A DNA stretch of 64,000 nucleotides from Acinetobacter sp. XS-4. GTDB taxonomy: Bacteria; Pseudomonadota; Gammaproteobacteria; Pseudomonadales; Moraxellaceae. Shown piece by piece: positions 46,877-55,352 of this stretch. Positions within the stretch are counted from its first letter, which is position 1. Every line of letters begins with the position of its first letter. Below the pieces are notes generated by a model. It was not told where the DNA came from and ran no database searches. It worked only from the letters and a program-made list of their open reading frames with translations. The position numbers and the translations under genes are program-made. Location of the stretch: positions 2,294,001 through 2,358,000 of the forward strand of contig NZ_CP094657.1 in assembly GCF_023920705.1 (NCBI RefSeq), given 5' to 3'.

Positions 46877-48040
46877 ATGACAGAACCTTTAGCAGTTTTA
46901 GGCGGTATTACTGCCGAACAATTTTTAGCAGAATATTGGCAGAAAAAACCTTTACTAGTACGTAACGGGTTACCAGAGATTGTCGGTCTTTTAGAACCCC
47001 AAGATGTGCAAGAACTTGCGTTGGAAGAACATGCGAGTGCCCGACTCATTCGCCAAAAAGATAAAAATCCAAATGAATGGCACGTCAAGTCTTCACCTTT
47101 AACTAAGGGTGACTTTCAAAAGCTGCCAAAACTATGGACGCTTTTAGTACAAGCTGTAGATCACTATTCATTTGACCTTTCTGAACTTTGGAAAAAATTT
47201 CCATTTATTCCCCAATGGCGCCGCGATGACATTATGGTCTCTTACGCTCCCAAAGGTGGTTCAGTTGGAAAGCATTTTGATTTTTATGATGTGTTTCTAG
47301 TTCAGGGTCACGGACACCGTCGTTGGCAGTTAGGACAAATGTGCGATACAAATACGACATTTTTACCCAATCAACCATTAAAACTTCTGCCTGAAATAGA
47401 TGTGGAATTTGATGAGATTTTAGCGCCTGGCGATTTACTATATGTTCCACCTGGAATGGCACATTATGGCGTTGCTGAAGACAATTGCCTAACATTCTCA
47501 TTTGGCTTTCGCATGCCAAACATTGCAGGAATGATGGAGCGTATTAGCGACCAGTTTTCAGCTAATACTTTGTTGCAAAATCCGGTTTTAGACATTGCAC
47601 GCAAGCAAATGAGTCAAATTGGTGAAATTAACGCAACCGAACTGGGTCACCTCAAAGACTTAGTATTAGCTCAATTACAAGACTCAGCAGCACTTGATGC
47701 CGCGATCATGTCTTATATGAGTGAACCTAAATATCCTGATAATATTCCAGAAGCTGATGAAATCGAAGCCGATGACTTGAAAGAAATCCTACAAGAAGGA
47801 TACGAGGTTCTTTTAGAGCCAGCTTCTCGACTACTTTATACAGAACAAGACGGAACCCTAAACTTTTGGGGAAATGGCGAAGCACTCTTTATAACTGAGT
47901 CTTTTGGGCAAAAATTAAAAGCGATTGCCAATGGAGAGAGCCTGCCATTCGATAGCCAATTTAATGATGATGAAACACTAGAGAACGTTGCTCACTTGTT
48001 AAATGAATCTATTCTTATGCTTTTACCTCCTTCAGAATAA
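46877..48040 (+). CDS. roxA: Ribosomal protein uL16 arginine hydroxylase (JmjC type)
   Basis: A 387-residue JmjC/cupin 2-oxoglutarate oxygenase of the RoxA/YcfD type, which hydroxylates an arginine of ribosomal protein uL16 in E. coli. Iron ligands are visible as HFD (H133, D135, within GGSVGKHFDFYDVF) and H196 (PPGMAHYGVAE); QGHGHRRWQLG is the usual neighbour. The C-terminal half carries the dimer and winged-helix-like part. The length agrees with YcfD (373). It lies 29 bases after maf, probably in the same operon, and a stem-loop follows. Confidence 0.92.
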   Translation: MTEPLAVLGGITAEQFLAEYWQKKPLLVRNGLPEIVGLLEPQDVQELALEEHASARLIRQKDKNPNEWHVKSSPLTKGDFQKLPKLWTLLVQAVDHYSFDLSELWKKFPFIPQWRRDDIMVSYAPKGGSVGKHFDFYDVFLVQGHGHRRWQLGQMCDTNTTFLPNQPLKLLPEIDVEFDEILAPGDLLYVPPGMAHYGVAEDNCLTFSFGFRMPNIAGMMERISDQFSANTLLQNPVLDIARKQMSQIGEINATELGHLKDLVLAQLQDSAALDAAIMSYMSEPKYPDNIPEADEIEADDLKEILQEGYEVLLEPASRLLYTEQDGTLNFWGNGEALFITESFGQKLKAIANGESLPFDSQFNDDETLENVAHLLNESILMLLPPSE

Positions 48041-48050
48041 ATGTCTTAAT

Positions 48051-48090
48051 AAAAGTAGATTTTTTCATGAAAGTGGAAAAGTCTACTTTT
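48051..48090 (+). terminator. Stem-loop terminator after roxA
   Basis: AAAAGTAGA (48051-48059) pairs with TCTACTTTT (48082-48090) around a 22-base loop. It starts 10 bases after the roxA stop. Confidence 0.65.
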
Positions 48091-48268
48091 AAAAGGAACA
48101 ACCAAACGCACAGATACATTCCATTATTACTTATTAAATTTATCTACAACTCCTTAAACAACACGTAACTAAGGTTATTAAACTTAAGAAATGTTGAACA
48201 AAAAATTTAAAATAGAAAACCTGATTATTAAAGAAATGGCATAGCTCTTACTTACTTTTTCCTTAAAA

Positions 48269-48288
48269 TTTAAACGATACCGTTTAAA
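48269..48288. promoter_or_regulatory. Palindromic operator candidate before the TetR gene
   Basis: TTTAAACG and CGTTTAAA form perfect 8-base arms around ATAC. The site lies 122 bp before the TetR start, a common place for autoregulation, and is too regular for the AT-rich background. No protein has been assigned to it. Confidence 0.45.
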
Positions 48289-48409
48289 AAAATAATATCT
48301 TTTTTCTATCAATAACAAACAATACCTTGTAAAATTAAAAATCCAGATTCTCATTAATACAGATCACAGTTCAAGCGAATAGCAATTCATTTGTGAGAGG
48401 CTAAAAAAT

Positions 48410-48973
48410 ATGTCGAAGAAAGATGACATTATTAACACCGCATTAAGACTTTTTAACTCATATAGCTATAATTCTATAGGTGTAGATCGCATCATTAATG
48501 AATCTGGCGTTGCAAAAATGACTTTTTATAAGCATTTTCCATCGAAAGAAAAGTTAATTGAAGAATGCCTACTTCTACGGAATACGCTTTTACAAAACTC
48601 TCTTACTGCTGCCTTATCAGAACATGATGAGTTAGACCCTCTTGCGAGAATTAAAGCAGTATTTTTATGGTATTCCAACTGGTTTAATAGCGAAGATTTT
48701 AATGGCTGTATGTTTCAAAAAGCTTTGGAAGAAGTTTTAAAACAATATCCGTCAACGCATCAACCTGCTACGTTGTATAAAGCTTGGTTAACTCAACTGA
48801 TGCAAAATCTTCTTAACCAATATGATGTAAAAGAACCAGGCCCTTTATCTTTATTACTCGTTAATATATTGGAAGGTATGACTATTCAAGCTCAAGTCGA
48901 ACATGGTTCAATAAAAATTTATGATTATTGGAATCGAGTTGAAAAGTTAATCGACTTTGAAAGAGCTGCTTAA
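48410..48973 (+). CDS. TetR-family transcriptional regulator
   Basis: A 187-residue TetR regulator. The DNA-binding part (residues 1-50) reads DIINTALRLFNSYSYNSIGVDRII, then ESGVAKMTFYKHFPSKEKLIEEC. The C-terminal domain contains GCMFQKALEE, a feature of NemR/AcuR-like regulators that sense electrophiles or acrylates. GAGG precedes the ATG. No likely target gene is adjacent: an upstream palindrome at 48269 and a downstream one at 49091 may be its sites, but the next gene is an unrelated ArsR-type repressor. It looks like an orphan regulator. Confidence 0.88.
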   Translation: MSKKDDIINTALRLFNSYSYNSIGVDRIINESGVAKMTFYKHFPSKEKLIEECLLLRNTLLQNSLTAALSEHDELDPLARIKAVFLWYSNWFNSEDFNGCMFQKALEEVLKQYPSTHQPATLYKAWLTQLMQNLLNQYDVKEPGPLSLLLVNILEGMTIQAQVEHGSIKIYDYWNRVEKLIDFERAA

Positions 48974-49090
48974 AAATAAAGCGCGATATTATTCTTCTTA
49001 TATTAATATTCTTCTTCTCTATCACGCTGCGTCTGAAAGTCATTTTGGTTCAAAATTAGACGTTTTTTTCGACCCTACCGAACCAAAATA

Positions 49091-49106
49091 TACAGACCTG
49101 TCTGTA
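49091..49106. promoter_or_regulatory. TetR-type operator palindrome
   Basis: TACAGAC and GTCTGTA form perfect 7-base arms around CT. The pattern resembles the TACAGAC/AGACC-type operators of NemR- and AcuR-like TetR proteins. It lies 118 bp after the TetR gene and 334 bp before the next gene, so the promoter it would control is not evident. Confidence 0.45.
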
Positions 49107-49416
49107 CAGAACAGATTATATATTTAAAAAATAAAAACTCAATCATTTTTTATATTTCATTTAGAGATAAATTAGATTTAACTATTTATCTGAGTGAAAT
49201 AGCACTTATTTCACATTAGCTTCAATTCAATTATACTTAACAATTAAACTTATAACACAATGCAACACTTCAGACACAAAAGAAATACAAACAACTGTTT
49301 TTAATTAAAAATACTATTTATTTATCAGTTCCCCTTATATTGCTTTTCAACAAAAACAATTGGATTGATTAGTTTTGCTACATTCATTTCCGCAAGATCA
49401 ATCTATACTATGCCCG

Positions 49417-49430
49417 CTATATTGATATAG
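49417..49430. promoter_or_regulatory. Candidate operator of the ArsR-type gene
   Basis: CTATA-TTGA-TATAG is an inverted repeat that ends 9 bases before the ATG of the BigR-like repressor gene. A/T-rich dyads next to the start codon are typical of self-repressing ArsR-family proteins. Confidence 0.4.
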
Positions 49431-49439
49431 GTATAAAGT

Positions 49440-49751
49440 ATGAAAGATGGACTCCAAATTGAAGAAATGAAAAATGCGGCTGATTCGGTCGTTGGAATTC
49501 TCAAATCTTTGGCTAATACAGATCGGTTATTAATTTTATGTCACTTAGCTTATGAAGAGCTAAATGTCTCGCAAATTGAAGAGAAGACCCAAATTACACA
49601 GCCCACTCTTTCACAACAGCTTATGATGTTACGTAAAAGTGATGTTGTATCAACTCGTCGTGATGGTAAGCAAATTTTTTACTCTATTAAGGATGACAAT
49701 ATGCATTCAATTTTAAATACGCTTCACCAACTGTACTGTGCAAGTAAATAA
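49440..49751 (+). CDS. BigR/SqrR-like ArsR-family sulfur-sensing repressor
   Basis: A 103-residue winged-helix repressor of the ArsR family. The recognition helix region reads TQITQPTLSQQLMMLRKSDVV, followed by STRRDGKQIFYSI for the wing. Cys34 (LILCHL) and Cys100 (LYC) occupy the positions of the two redox cysteines of BigR, YgaV and SqrR, which form a tetrasulfide or disulfide when persulfides accumulate. I therefore call it a persulfide-responsive repressor (family inference). Its usual partners (rhodanese, persulfide dioxygenase, sulfite exporter) are absent nearby. A palindrome just upstream suggests autoregulation. Confidence 0.82.
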   Translation: MKDGLQIEEMKNAADSVVGILKSLANTDRLLILCHLAYEELNVSQIEEKTQITQPTLSQQLMMLRKSDVVSTRRDGKQIFYSIKDDNMHSILNTLHQLYCASK

Positions 49752-50164
49752 ACAATATCTTTAAATTATAAATTTATAATAATATTAGTAATTTCCTGAA
49801 ATATGCGATTTTTCAGCTTGAAAGCTTAGAGTTTAGTCCAAGCACAAAGTTTTGAAAATTCGCGTAGTTTTTCCAAAGTTTCATTTACTCCGTTTACCGT
49901 TCTATTAATTTATATCAGTGTAGTCATACGGGACTTTTACAGTTTTTGAAATAATTCATTTTTCCAACGAACAATTAACAAGCAAAGCCACCAATCAAAA
50001 ATGTTGAATTTAAATTAAAAACTAAATTAAAACAAAAACTTAATATTACCATTCATTATAAAAAACTCTAGTTGGTATAAAAAAGCTTAAGATTCACTTA
50101 ACTTAAGTATAAAATACTCCGCTTGTTCAACCTTTAGCCATGAATAGGTTAATAAGGTCTTTAT
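49752..50164. other. 413-bp intergenic region before sstT
   Basis: AT-rich DNA. A -10-like TATAAAAT at about 50108-50115 could serve the sstT promoter, but no good -35 element pairs with it. No ORF or strong hairpin was seen. Confidence 0.5.
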
Positions 50165-51367
50165 ATGCTTGAATTCCTTTCTCGATTAAGCTTGGTAGCC
50201 AAGATTATTTTCGCCATTATTTTAGGTATTGGCGTTGCATTATTATTTCCAGACTTTACGCCATATTTAAGTTTGTTTGGTGAGCTTTTTATTAAAGCAT
50301 TAAAATCTGTTGCGCCTATTTTAGTTTTTGTATTGGTACTTTCTTCTATCGCCAACTTTCAAGTGGGTCATAGTGCAAATTTACGTCCAATCATGATTTT
50401 ATACGTAGTCGGTATGTTGCTTGCTGCTTTCACAGCTGTGATTGTTAGTCTTTCTTTTCCTAGTACTTTGTTCCTTAACACTGTTTCGCACAATGATTTG
50501 CAAGCACCAGGAAGTTTAGCTGACATTTTAAAAAATCTGCTTTTAAGCTTTATTGCTAATCCAGTTCAAGCAATTAGTGAAGCAAACTTTATCGGTATTT
50601 TAGCTTGGGCAATTGGCTTAGGTTTAGCGATGCGCCATAGCTCAGACACCACAAAAGAAGTAATGCAAGATGTTGCACATGCTGTCAGCGCTATTATTCA
50701 TAAAGTAATTGCTTTTGCACCTGTCGGTATTTTCGGTTTGGTTGCAGTAACTTTTGCAGATGCAGGTCTCGCAACCCTTGAAAGTTATGCGCAATTATTA
50801 ATAGTACTGTTAGGTACGATGTTCTTTGTTGCTTTAGTTATCAATCCAATTCTTGTTGCACTTACTATACGTGGGAATCCATACCCTCTCGTGTTTAAAT
50901 GTCTTAAAGAAAGTGGGATTACTGCTTTTTTCACACGAAGTTCAGCAGCCAACATTCCAGTTAACCTAGATTTAGCAGAACGCTTAGGTGTTAATCCATC
51001 GACGGCAAGTGTGTCTATTCCATTAGGTGCAACAATCAATATGGCTGGTGCAGCAGTAACAATTACTGTACTCACATTAGCAACTGTACATACGCTTGGA
51101 ATTCATGTTGATTTTGCAACAATGCTTATTTTATCAGTTGTTGCTACAGTTTCAGCATGCGGTGCTTCTGGTGTAGCTGGTGGTTCTTTACTTCTGATTC
51201 CGGTAGCTTGTAGTTTATTTGGTATTTCAACTGAAATTGCCATGCAAGTCGTGGCTATTGGTATGATCATTAGTGTATTACAAGACTCTACAGAAACAGC
51301 GCTTAACTCTTCTACGGATGTTTTATTTACCGCAGCTGTAGATATTCGCTCTAAGCAAGCTTCTTAA
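50165..51367 (+). CDS. sstT: Serine/threonine:sodium symporter SstT
   Basis: A 400-residue inner-membrane symporter of the dicarboxylate/amino acid:cation (DAACS) family. Eight membrane helices and two re-entrant loops are expected; the transport core is visible as [22 protein letters not shown] and [22 protein letters not shown]. In E. coli SstT takes up serine and threonine with Na+. The length matches (414). AAGG lies 9 bases before the ATG. It starts a three-gene set with a DUF1275 and a DUF2058 gene, separated by only 3 bases each. Confidence 0.94.
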   Translation: MLEFLSRLSLVAKIIFAIILGIGVALLFPDFTPYLSLFGELFIKALKSVAPILVFVLVLSSIANFQVGHSANLRPIMILYVVGMLLAAFTAVIVSLSFPSTLFLNTVSHNDLQAPGSLADILKNLLLSFIANPVQAISEANFIGILAWAIGLGLAMRHSSDTTKEVMQDVAHAVSAIIHKVIAFAPVGIFGLVAVTFADAGLATLESYAQLLIVLLGTMFFVALVINPILVALTIRGNPYPLVFKCLKESGITAFFTRSSAANIPVNLDLAERLGVNPSTASVSIPLGATINMAGAAVTITVLTLATVHTLGIHVDFATMLILSVVATVSACGASGVAGGSLLLIPVACSLFGISTEIAMQVVAIGMIISVLQDSTETALNSSTDVLFTAAVDIRSKQAS

Positions 51368-51370
51368 AAA

Positions 51371-52051
51371 ATGCCATTTCAACGTCTACCAAACTGGTTC
51401 CAAGTCGGAGCCTTTTTACTGGCATTCAATGCCGGAATGATTAATGTATTAGGGTTAATTACCCTTTTGCATCAATCTATTTCACATATGACTGGCAACG
51501 TTAGTATGCTAGCCATGAGTTTGGTAGAGTGGCAACCAGAACATATCATTTTCTTGCTTCTGGTGATTATTTGTTATGTTTGCGGTTCATTTTATAGTGG
51601 TTTTATTTTAGGCAGTAGCCACTTCCGATTAGGTCGTCGCTATGGTTTACCTTTGAGTCTTGTTGCCTTATTCATTTTCCTTTGCTGGCTATTACTTCCT
51701 TATTTTCCACGCTATGGATTATTATGGGCTTGTACAGCAATGGGGCTACAAAATGCAATGGTAAGCCATTATAAAGGAACCATTATTCGAACTACCCATC
51801 TATCTGGTGTTTTAACAGATATTGGTTTAGCACTTGGTTATAAAGCCAGAGGCTTACCGGTAGAAAACCGACGTATTGTTTTACACTTACTTATTTTTAC
51901 GGGTTTTCTGCTTGGTGGAATTCTCGCTGCGCTGGTACATCCGTATTTAAAGTTACAAGCATTTTTATTGCCAGCAACTTTAAGCTTAGTCTTAAGTATT
52001 TCTTACTGGGTAGTTTACTTGTATAGCCCCTCAACTTCACATAAGGATTAA
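51371..52051 (+). CDS. DUF1275 (YoaK) family membrane protein
   Basis: A 226-residue membrane protein with about six hydrophobic segments and the DUF1275 pattern: AFNAGMINVLGLITLLHQSISHMTGN at the N-terminus and GLQNAMVSHYKGTIIRTTHLSGVLTDIG in the middle. The family is widespread and its function is unknown. It begins 3 bases after sstT and ends 3 bases before the next gene, so all three are cotranscribed. Transport is plausible from the context but not shown. Confidence 0.86.
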   Translation: MPFQRLPNWFQVGAFLLAFNAGMINVLGLITLLHQSISHMTGNVSMLAMSLVEWQPEHIIFLLLVIICYVCGSFYSGFILGSSHFRLGRRYGLPLSLVALFIFLCWLLLPYFPRYGLLWACTAMGLQNAMVSHYKGTIIRTTHLSGVLTDIGLALGYKARGLPVENRRIVLHLLIFTGFLLGGILAALVHPYLKLQAFLLPATLSLVLSISYWVVYLYSPSTSHKD

Positions 52052-52054
52052 GTC

Positions 52055-52591
52055 ATGGTTAAAAATGCCTTACAAGCACAGCTACTAAAAGCTGGGTTAG
52101 TGGATAATAAAAAAGCAAAAAAACTAACAAAACAAGCTCACCACGAACAGCGTATCGGACAAAGCGATGAACCTGAAATCAAAGCGAATATTGAAAAAGC
52201 TCAACAAGAAAAGTTAGCTAAAGATCAGGCTTTAAACTTAGAAAAGCAACAGCAACTTGAGGAAAAAGCCCTCAAAGCATCCATCATTCAAATGATTAAA
52301 CATCATAAGATTTCAAATACTGATGGTGATAGTGTTTATCAATTTATTGATGAGGGTAAGATCAAGAAAGTATATATTTCTCAGCAAATATATAATGCCC
52401 TTGTGTCAGGCAGTTTGCTCATTGCTAAAGATCAAAATCAATACGCATACTTACCTAAACCATTAGCTGAAAAAATTGATCAAAAAATGAAAGGTTTTAT
52501 TCTATTGAACAATGCTGAGTCAAATGAACAAACCACAAATGAAGAAGATCCTTATGCAGCCTATGTTATTCCTGATGATTTAATGTGGTAA
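52055..52591 (+). CDS. DUF2058-family cytoplasmic protein
   Basis: A 178-residue protein of the DUF2058 (YaiL) family, nucleoprotein/polynucleotide-associated by some annotations. The N-terminus NALQAQLLKAGLVDNKKAKKL is typical, followed by a Lys/Gln/Glu-rich coiled-coil-like region (about 50-75) and a small globular domain (TDGDSVYQFIDEGKIKKVYI). It has no signal or membrane segment. The function is unknown. It is the last gene of the sstT set and is followed by a strong terminator. Confidence 0.83.
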   Translation: MVKNALQAQLLKAGLVDNKKAKKLTKQAHHEQRIGQSDEPEIKANIEKAQQEKLAKDQALNLEKQQQLEEKALKASIIQMIKHHKISNTDGDSVYQFIDEGKIKKVYISQQIYNALVSGSLLIAKDQNQYAYLPKPLAEKIDQKMKGFILLNNAESNEQTTNEEDPYAAYVIPDDLMW

Positions 52592-52601
52592 CACAGACAA
52601 G

Positions 52602-52634
52602 GGCCTTTATGATGCATAATATAAAGGCCTTTTT
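52602..52634 (+). terminator. Terminator of the sstT operon
   Basis: GGCCTTTAT (52602-52610) and ATAAAGGCC (52621-52629) pair around a 10-base loop and are followed by TTTTT. Confidence 0.9.
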
Positions 52635-52957
52635 CGAATTACTTTAAAAAGTATTAATTTAACAAATGTTCAAAATATTCAGAAAAAACAATTAAAGAAT
52701 AAATTCCTTCACCACTTCATCTATTAATCCCGATATAATAAATCATAATTTTTTAAGTCTTCGCGACATTCTTGAAGATTTCTTCAGGTATCCAAATTTT
52801 ACGTCATGTACTAATAAATGACGCACAACGTAATCAGTTCTGTGTATTTGCACATACTCAAAAGATCGAAAACTAAGTGATATTGATCTGACTGACTTTT
52901 TGTAAATTTAATTGCAAAGACTTAATTAAGTGGCTTTTGTCTTAAAGGTAGTAATTC
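52635..52957. other. 323-bp intergenic region before the ABC exporter gene
   Basis: Non-coding DNA with two small palindromes: TGAAGA-TT-TCTTCA (52773-52786) and CGTCAT with ATGACG (52802-52823). Both are operator-like, but nothing ties them to a regulator. No ORF is seen. Confidence 0.5.
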
Positions 52958-54805
52958 ATGCTGAAGTGGTTTGAAAAACTTGTAGATCCCTACCCAACAA
53001 AAGGTTTGGATGAACCTTTACCAACTCGTTTTTTCCCATTTGTCTGGCAAGCGACGGAAGGCTTACGCCCTTATTTATTCTTACTTATTCTTTTTACAGC
53101 AGGTGCTGCAAGCTTTGAAGCCTTACTTTTTTCAAAAATTGGACAACTTGTAGATTGGTTAAGTAAAAGTCATCCTGAAAGTTTTTTCAGTCAACATGCA
53201 ACTGATCTACTGCTTTTAATTGGTGTTTTATTTGCTAATATCTTTTTCGTAAATATTCAATCTATTGTTAAACACCAGATTTTATATAGTACTTTTCCAA
53301 TGCGTTTGCGTTGGCGTTTTCACAATCTTTTATTGAAACAAAGCTTAGATTTTTTCCATAACGACTTTGCTGGAAGACTTTCTGCAAAAGTGATGCAAAC
53401 TGCTCTAGCAATCCGTGAATTCTGGATTATTTTGGGCGACATGTTAGCTTACGTCGCTATTTACTTCATTACCGTTAGCATTGTCCTTGGGGCTATTTCC
53501 CCTATTTTGTTAATACCTCTTTTAGTTTGGTTAACTTTATTTCTATTAAGTGCATGGTTCTTTATTCCCCGTTTAAGTAAGGTTTCACAGCAACAAGCCG
53601 ATGCCCGAGCAGTTATGACTGGCCGCATTACCGATGCTTATACCAATATTCAAACTGTTAAATTGTTTGCTCATGCGGGACGTGAGAGCCAATATGCAAA
53701 AGCATCAATGAAAGAGTTTATGACAACAGTCTATGCGCAGATGCGTTTAGGCACTCTTTTTGAAATAAGTATCAACATGCTATCAGCCGTTTTGTTTATT
53801 GGCGTTATTGGTACTTCAGTTTGGCTATGGACTCAAGGTTTAGCAGCATTAGGTGTAATTGCGGCGACTACTGCCATGATTTTAAAGCTTAATAGTATGG
53901 CTGAATTTATGATGTGGCACATGTCAGCGTTATTTGAAAATGTTGGAACCATTCAAGATGGTATGCAAACATTGGGCAAAAAAATCAATATTCAAGACAA
54001 GGCCGAGGCAAAAACACTTAAAGTTCCCCAAGGTGAAATTGTATTTAAAGATGTAAGCTTTGCTTATAACAATAAAAATGTAATTGATCACTTTAACTTG
54101 CATATTAAAGCAGGCGAAAAGATCGGAATTGTTGGGCGCTCTGGAGCAGGAAAATCTACGCTTATCCAGTTACTTTTACATTTCTACCATCTTAAGCAAG
54201 GTGCAATTTTAATTGATGGGCAAAATATTGAAGATGTGACTCAAGATAGTCTAAGAGCAAATATTGCCTTAGTGACACAAGATACGTCTTTATTACATCG
54301 CTCAGTGGCTGAAAACATTAAATATGGGCGTCCAGATGCAACTGATGCCGATATGGAAAATGCTGTTAATAAAGCAAAGGCAGCCGAATTTATACCTCAA
54401 TTGGTTGATTTAAAAGGCCGTAATGGATATCACGCCCAAGTAGGTGAACGTGGCGTAAAACTTTCTGGGGGTCAAAGACAACGTATTGCTATCGCACGCG
54501 TATTCTTAAAAGATGCTCCTATTCTCATTTTAGATGAAGCGACTAGTGCGTTGGATTCAGAGGTTGAAGCAGCGATTCAATCCAGTTTAAATGACCTTAT
54601 GGTTGATAAAACTGTTATTGCAATTGCACACCGATTATCTACTATTGCACAAATGGACCGCTTAATTGTTCTTGATGAAGGTCGAATTGCTGAGCAAGGA
54701 ACACATGAAGAGTTAATTGCTCAAAATGGAATATATGCACAATTATGGAAACGTCAAACAGGCGGCTTCCTATTTGAACAAAAAGTTTTACAGGGTCAAG
54801 ATTAA
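52958..54805 (+). CDS. ABC transporter, fused permease and ATPase
   Basis: A 615-residue half-transporter of the exporter type. Six membrane segments lie in residues 35-330 (e.g. PYLFLLILFTAGAASFEALLF) and the ATPase in about 360-600 with Walker A VGRSGAGKSTLIQLLLHF, signature LSGGQRQRIAIARV, Walker B ILILDEATSALD and switch His (AIAHRLST). The substrate could be a drug, lipid or peptide. It differs from MsbA at 32065 in its longer N-terminus and divergent membrane part. Its last base overlaps the MaoC start, so the two are coupled. Confidence 0.93.
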   Translation: MLKWFEKLVDPYPTKGLDEPLPTRFFPFVWQATEGLRPYLFLLILFTAGAASFEALLFSKIGQLVDWLSKSHPESFFSQHATDLLLLIGVLFANIFFVNIQSIVKHQILYSTFPMRLRWRFHNLLLKQSLDFFHNDFAGRLSAKVMQTALAIREFWIILGDMLAYVAIYFITVSIVLGAISPILLIPLLVWLTLFLLSAWFFIPRLSKVSQQQADARAVMTGRITDAYTNIQTVKLFAHAGRESQYAKASMKEFMTTVYAQMRLGTLFEISINMLSAVLFIGVIGTSVWLWTQGLAALGVIAATTAMILKLNSMAEFMMWHMSALFENVGTIQDGMQTLGKKINIQDKAEAKTLKVPQGEIVFKDVSFAYNNKNVIDHFNLHIKAGEKIGIVGRSGAGKSTLIQLLLHFYHLKQGAILIDGQNIEDVTQDSLRANIALVTQDTSLLHRSVAENIKYGRPDATDADMENAVNKAKAAEFIPQLVDLKGRNGYHAQVGERGVKLSGGQRQRIAIARVFLKDAPILILDEATSALDSEVEAAIQSSLNDLMVDKTVIAIAHRLSTIAQMDRLIVLDEGRIAEQGTHEELIAQNGIYAQLWKRQTGGFLFEQKVLQGQD

Positions 54806-55245
54806 TGCTTTATTTAGAAGATTTGAAAATTGGTGATCGTTTCATTAGTCGTGAATATGAAATCACCTTAGATGAAATCAAAAAATTTGCAAATTCCTAT
54901 GATCCTCAAACATTTCACACTGATGAAGAGCAAGCTAAGCATGATCCTATTTTTCAGGGGATTGCTGCCAGTGGTTGGCACACCTCAGCCATCACGATGC
55001 GTTTATGGACAGAATGCATGCCTATTCATGGGGGTCTAATTGGTTCCGAATCTAGTCTACGGTGGCCACGCCCCACCCGACCTGGTGATAGAATTCATGT
55101 TGAAGCTGAAATTTCAGCTATCACACCATCCAAAACAAAATTAGATCGTGGTATTGTTAGTTACGTTACACAAGCCTTAAATCAACATGGGGATGTTTTA
55201 CTTATTTCAACAACAAAAATTGTTGTCTTTAAAAAAAATGTTTAA
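54805..55245 (+). CDS. MaoC-type dehydratase family protein
   Basis: A 146-residue hot-dog-fold protein of the MaoC/R-hydratase family, which hydrates or dehydrates acyl-CoA-type substrates. The motif SYDPQTFHTDEEQAKHDPIF followed by IAASGWHTSAITMRLW is the hydratase-2-like active-site region (Asp, His). It starts on the last base of the ABC transporter gene (ATTAATG), so translation is coupled. Substrate unknown. No acyl-CoA pathway gene is adjacent. Confidence 0.88.
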   Translation: MLYLEDLKIGDRFISREYEITLDEIKKFANSYDPQTFHTDEEQAKHDPIFQGIAASGWHTSAITMRLWTECMPIHGGLIGSESSLRWPRPTRPGDRIHVEAEISAITPSKTKLDRGIVSYVTQALNQHGDVLLISTTKIVVFKKNV

Positions 55246-55352
55246 AAATGGTTGATATGATTGTCTAACAGTTTTTATAAACTCAGATTATATTTCATGA
55301 CAAGATGTGTAAGAAATGCATGTGAAAAATTGATGAGAGCAATGGAACGCAT

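Larger units (their letters stand above)
48041..48409. other. 369-bp intergenic region before the TetR gene
   Basis: AT-rich non-coding DNA. It begins with the roxA terminator (48051-48090) and contains the palindrome TTTAAACG-N4-CGTTTAAA at 48269-48288, a likely operator. No ORF is seen. Confidence 0.6.
48974..49439. other. 466-bp intergenic region with nested inverted repeats
   Basis: Non-coding DNA between the TetR and ArsR-type genes. It holds a 10-bp inverted repeat (ATTTTGGTTC 49042-49051 with GAACCAAAAT 49080-49089), the palindrome TACAGAC-CT-GTCTGTA (49091-49106) and, near its end, CTATA-TTGA-TATAG (49417-49430). No ORF is convincing. It may be a remnant of a lost target gene or a regulatory island. 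Confidence 0.6.

Noticed and set aside
48974..49439. Insertion-sequence remnant between the TetR and ArsR-type genes
   Set aside because: Inverted repeats are present, but no transposase fragment and no target-site duplication could be seen, so I report only the repeats.
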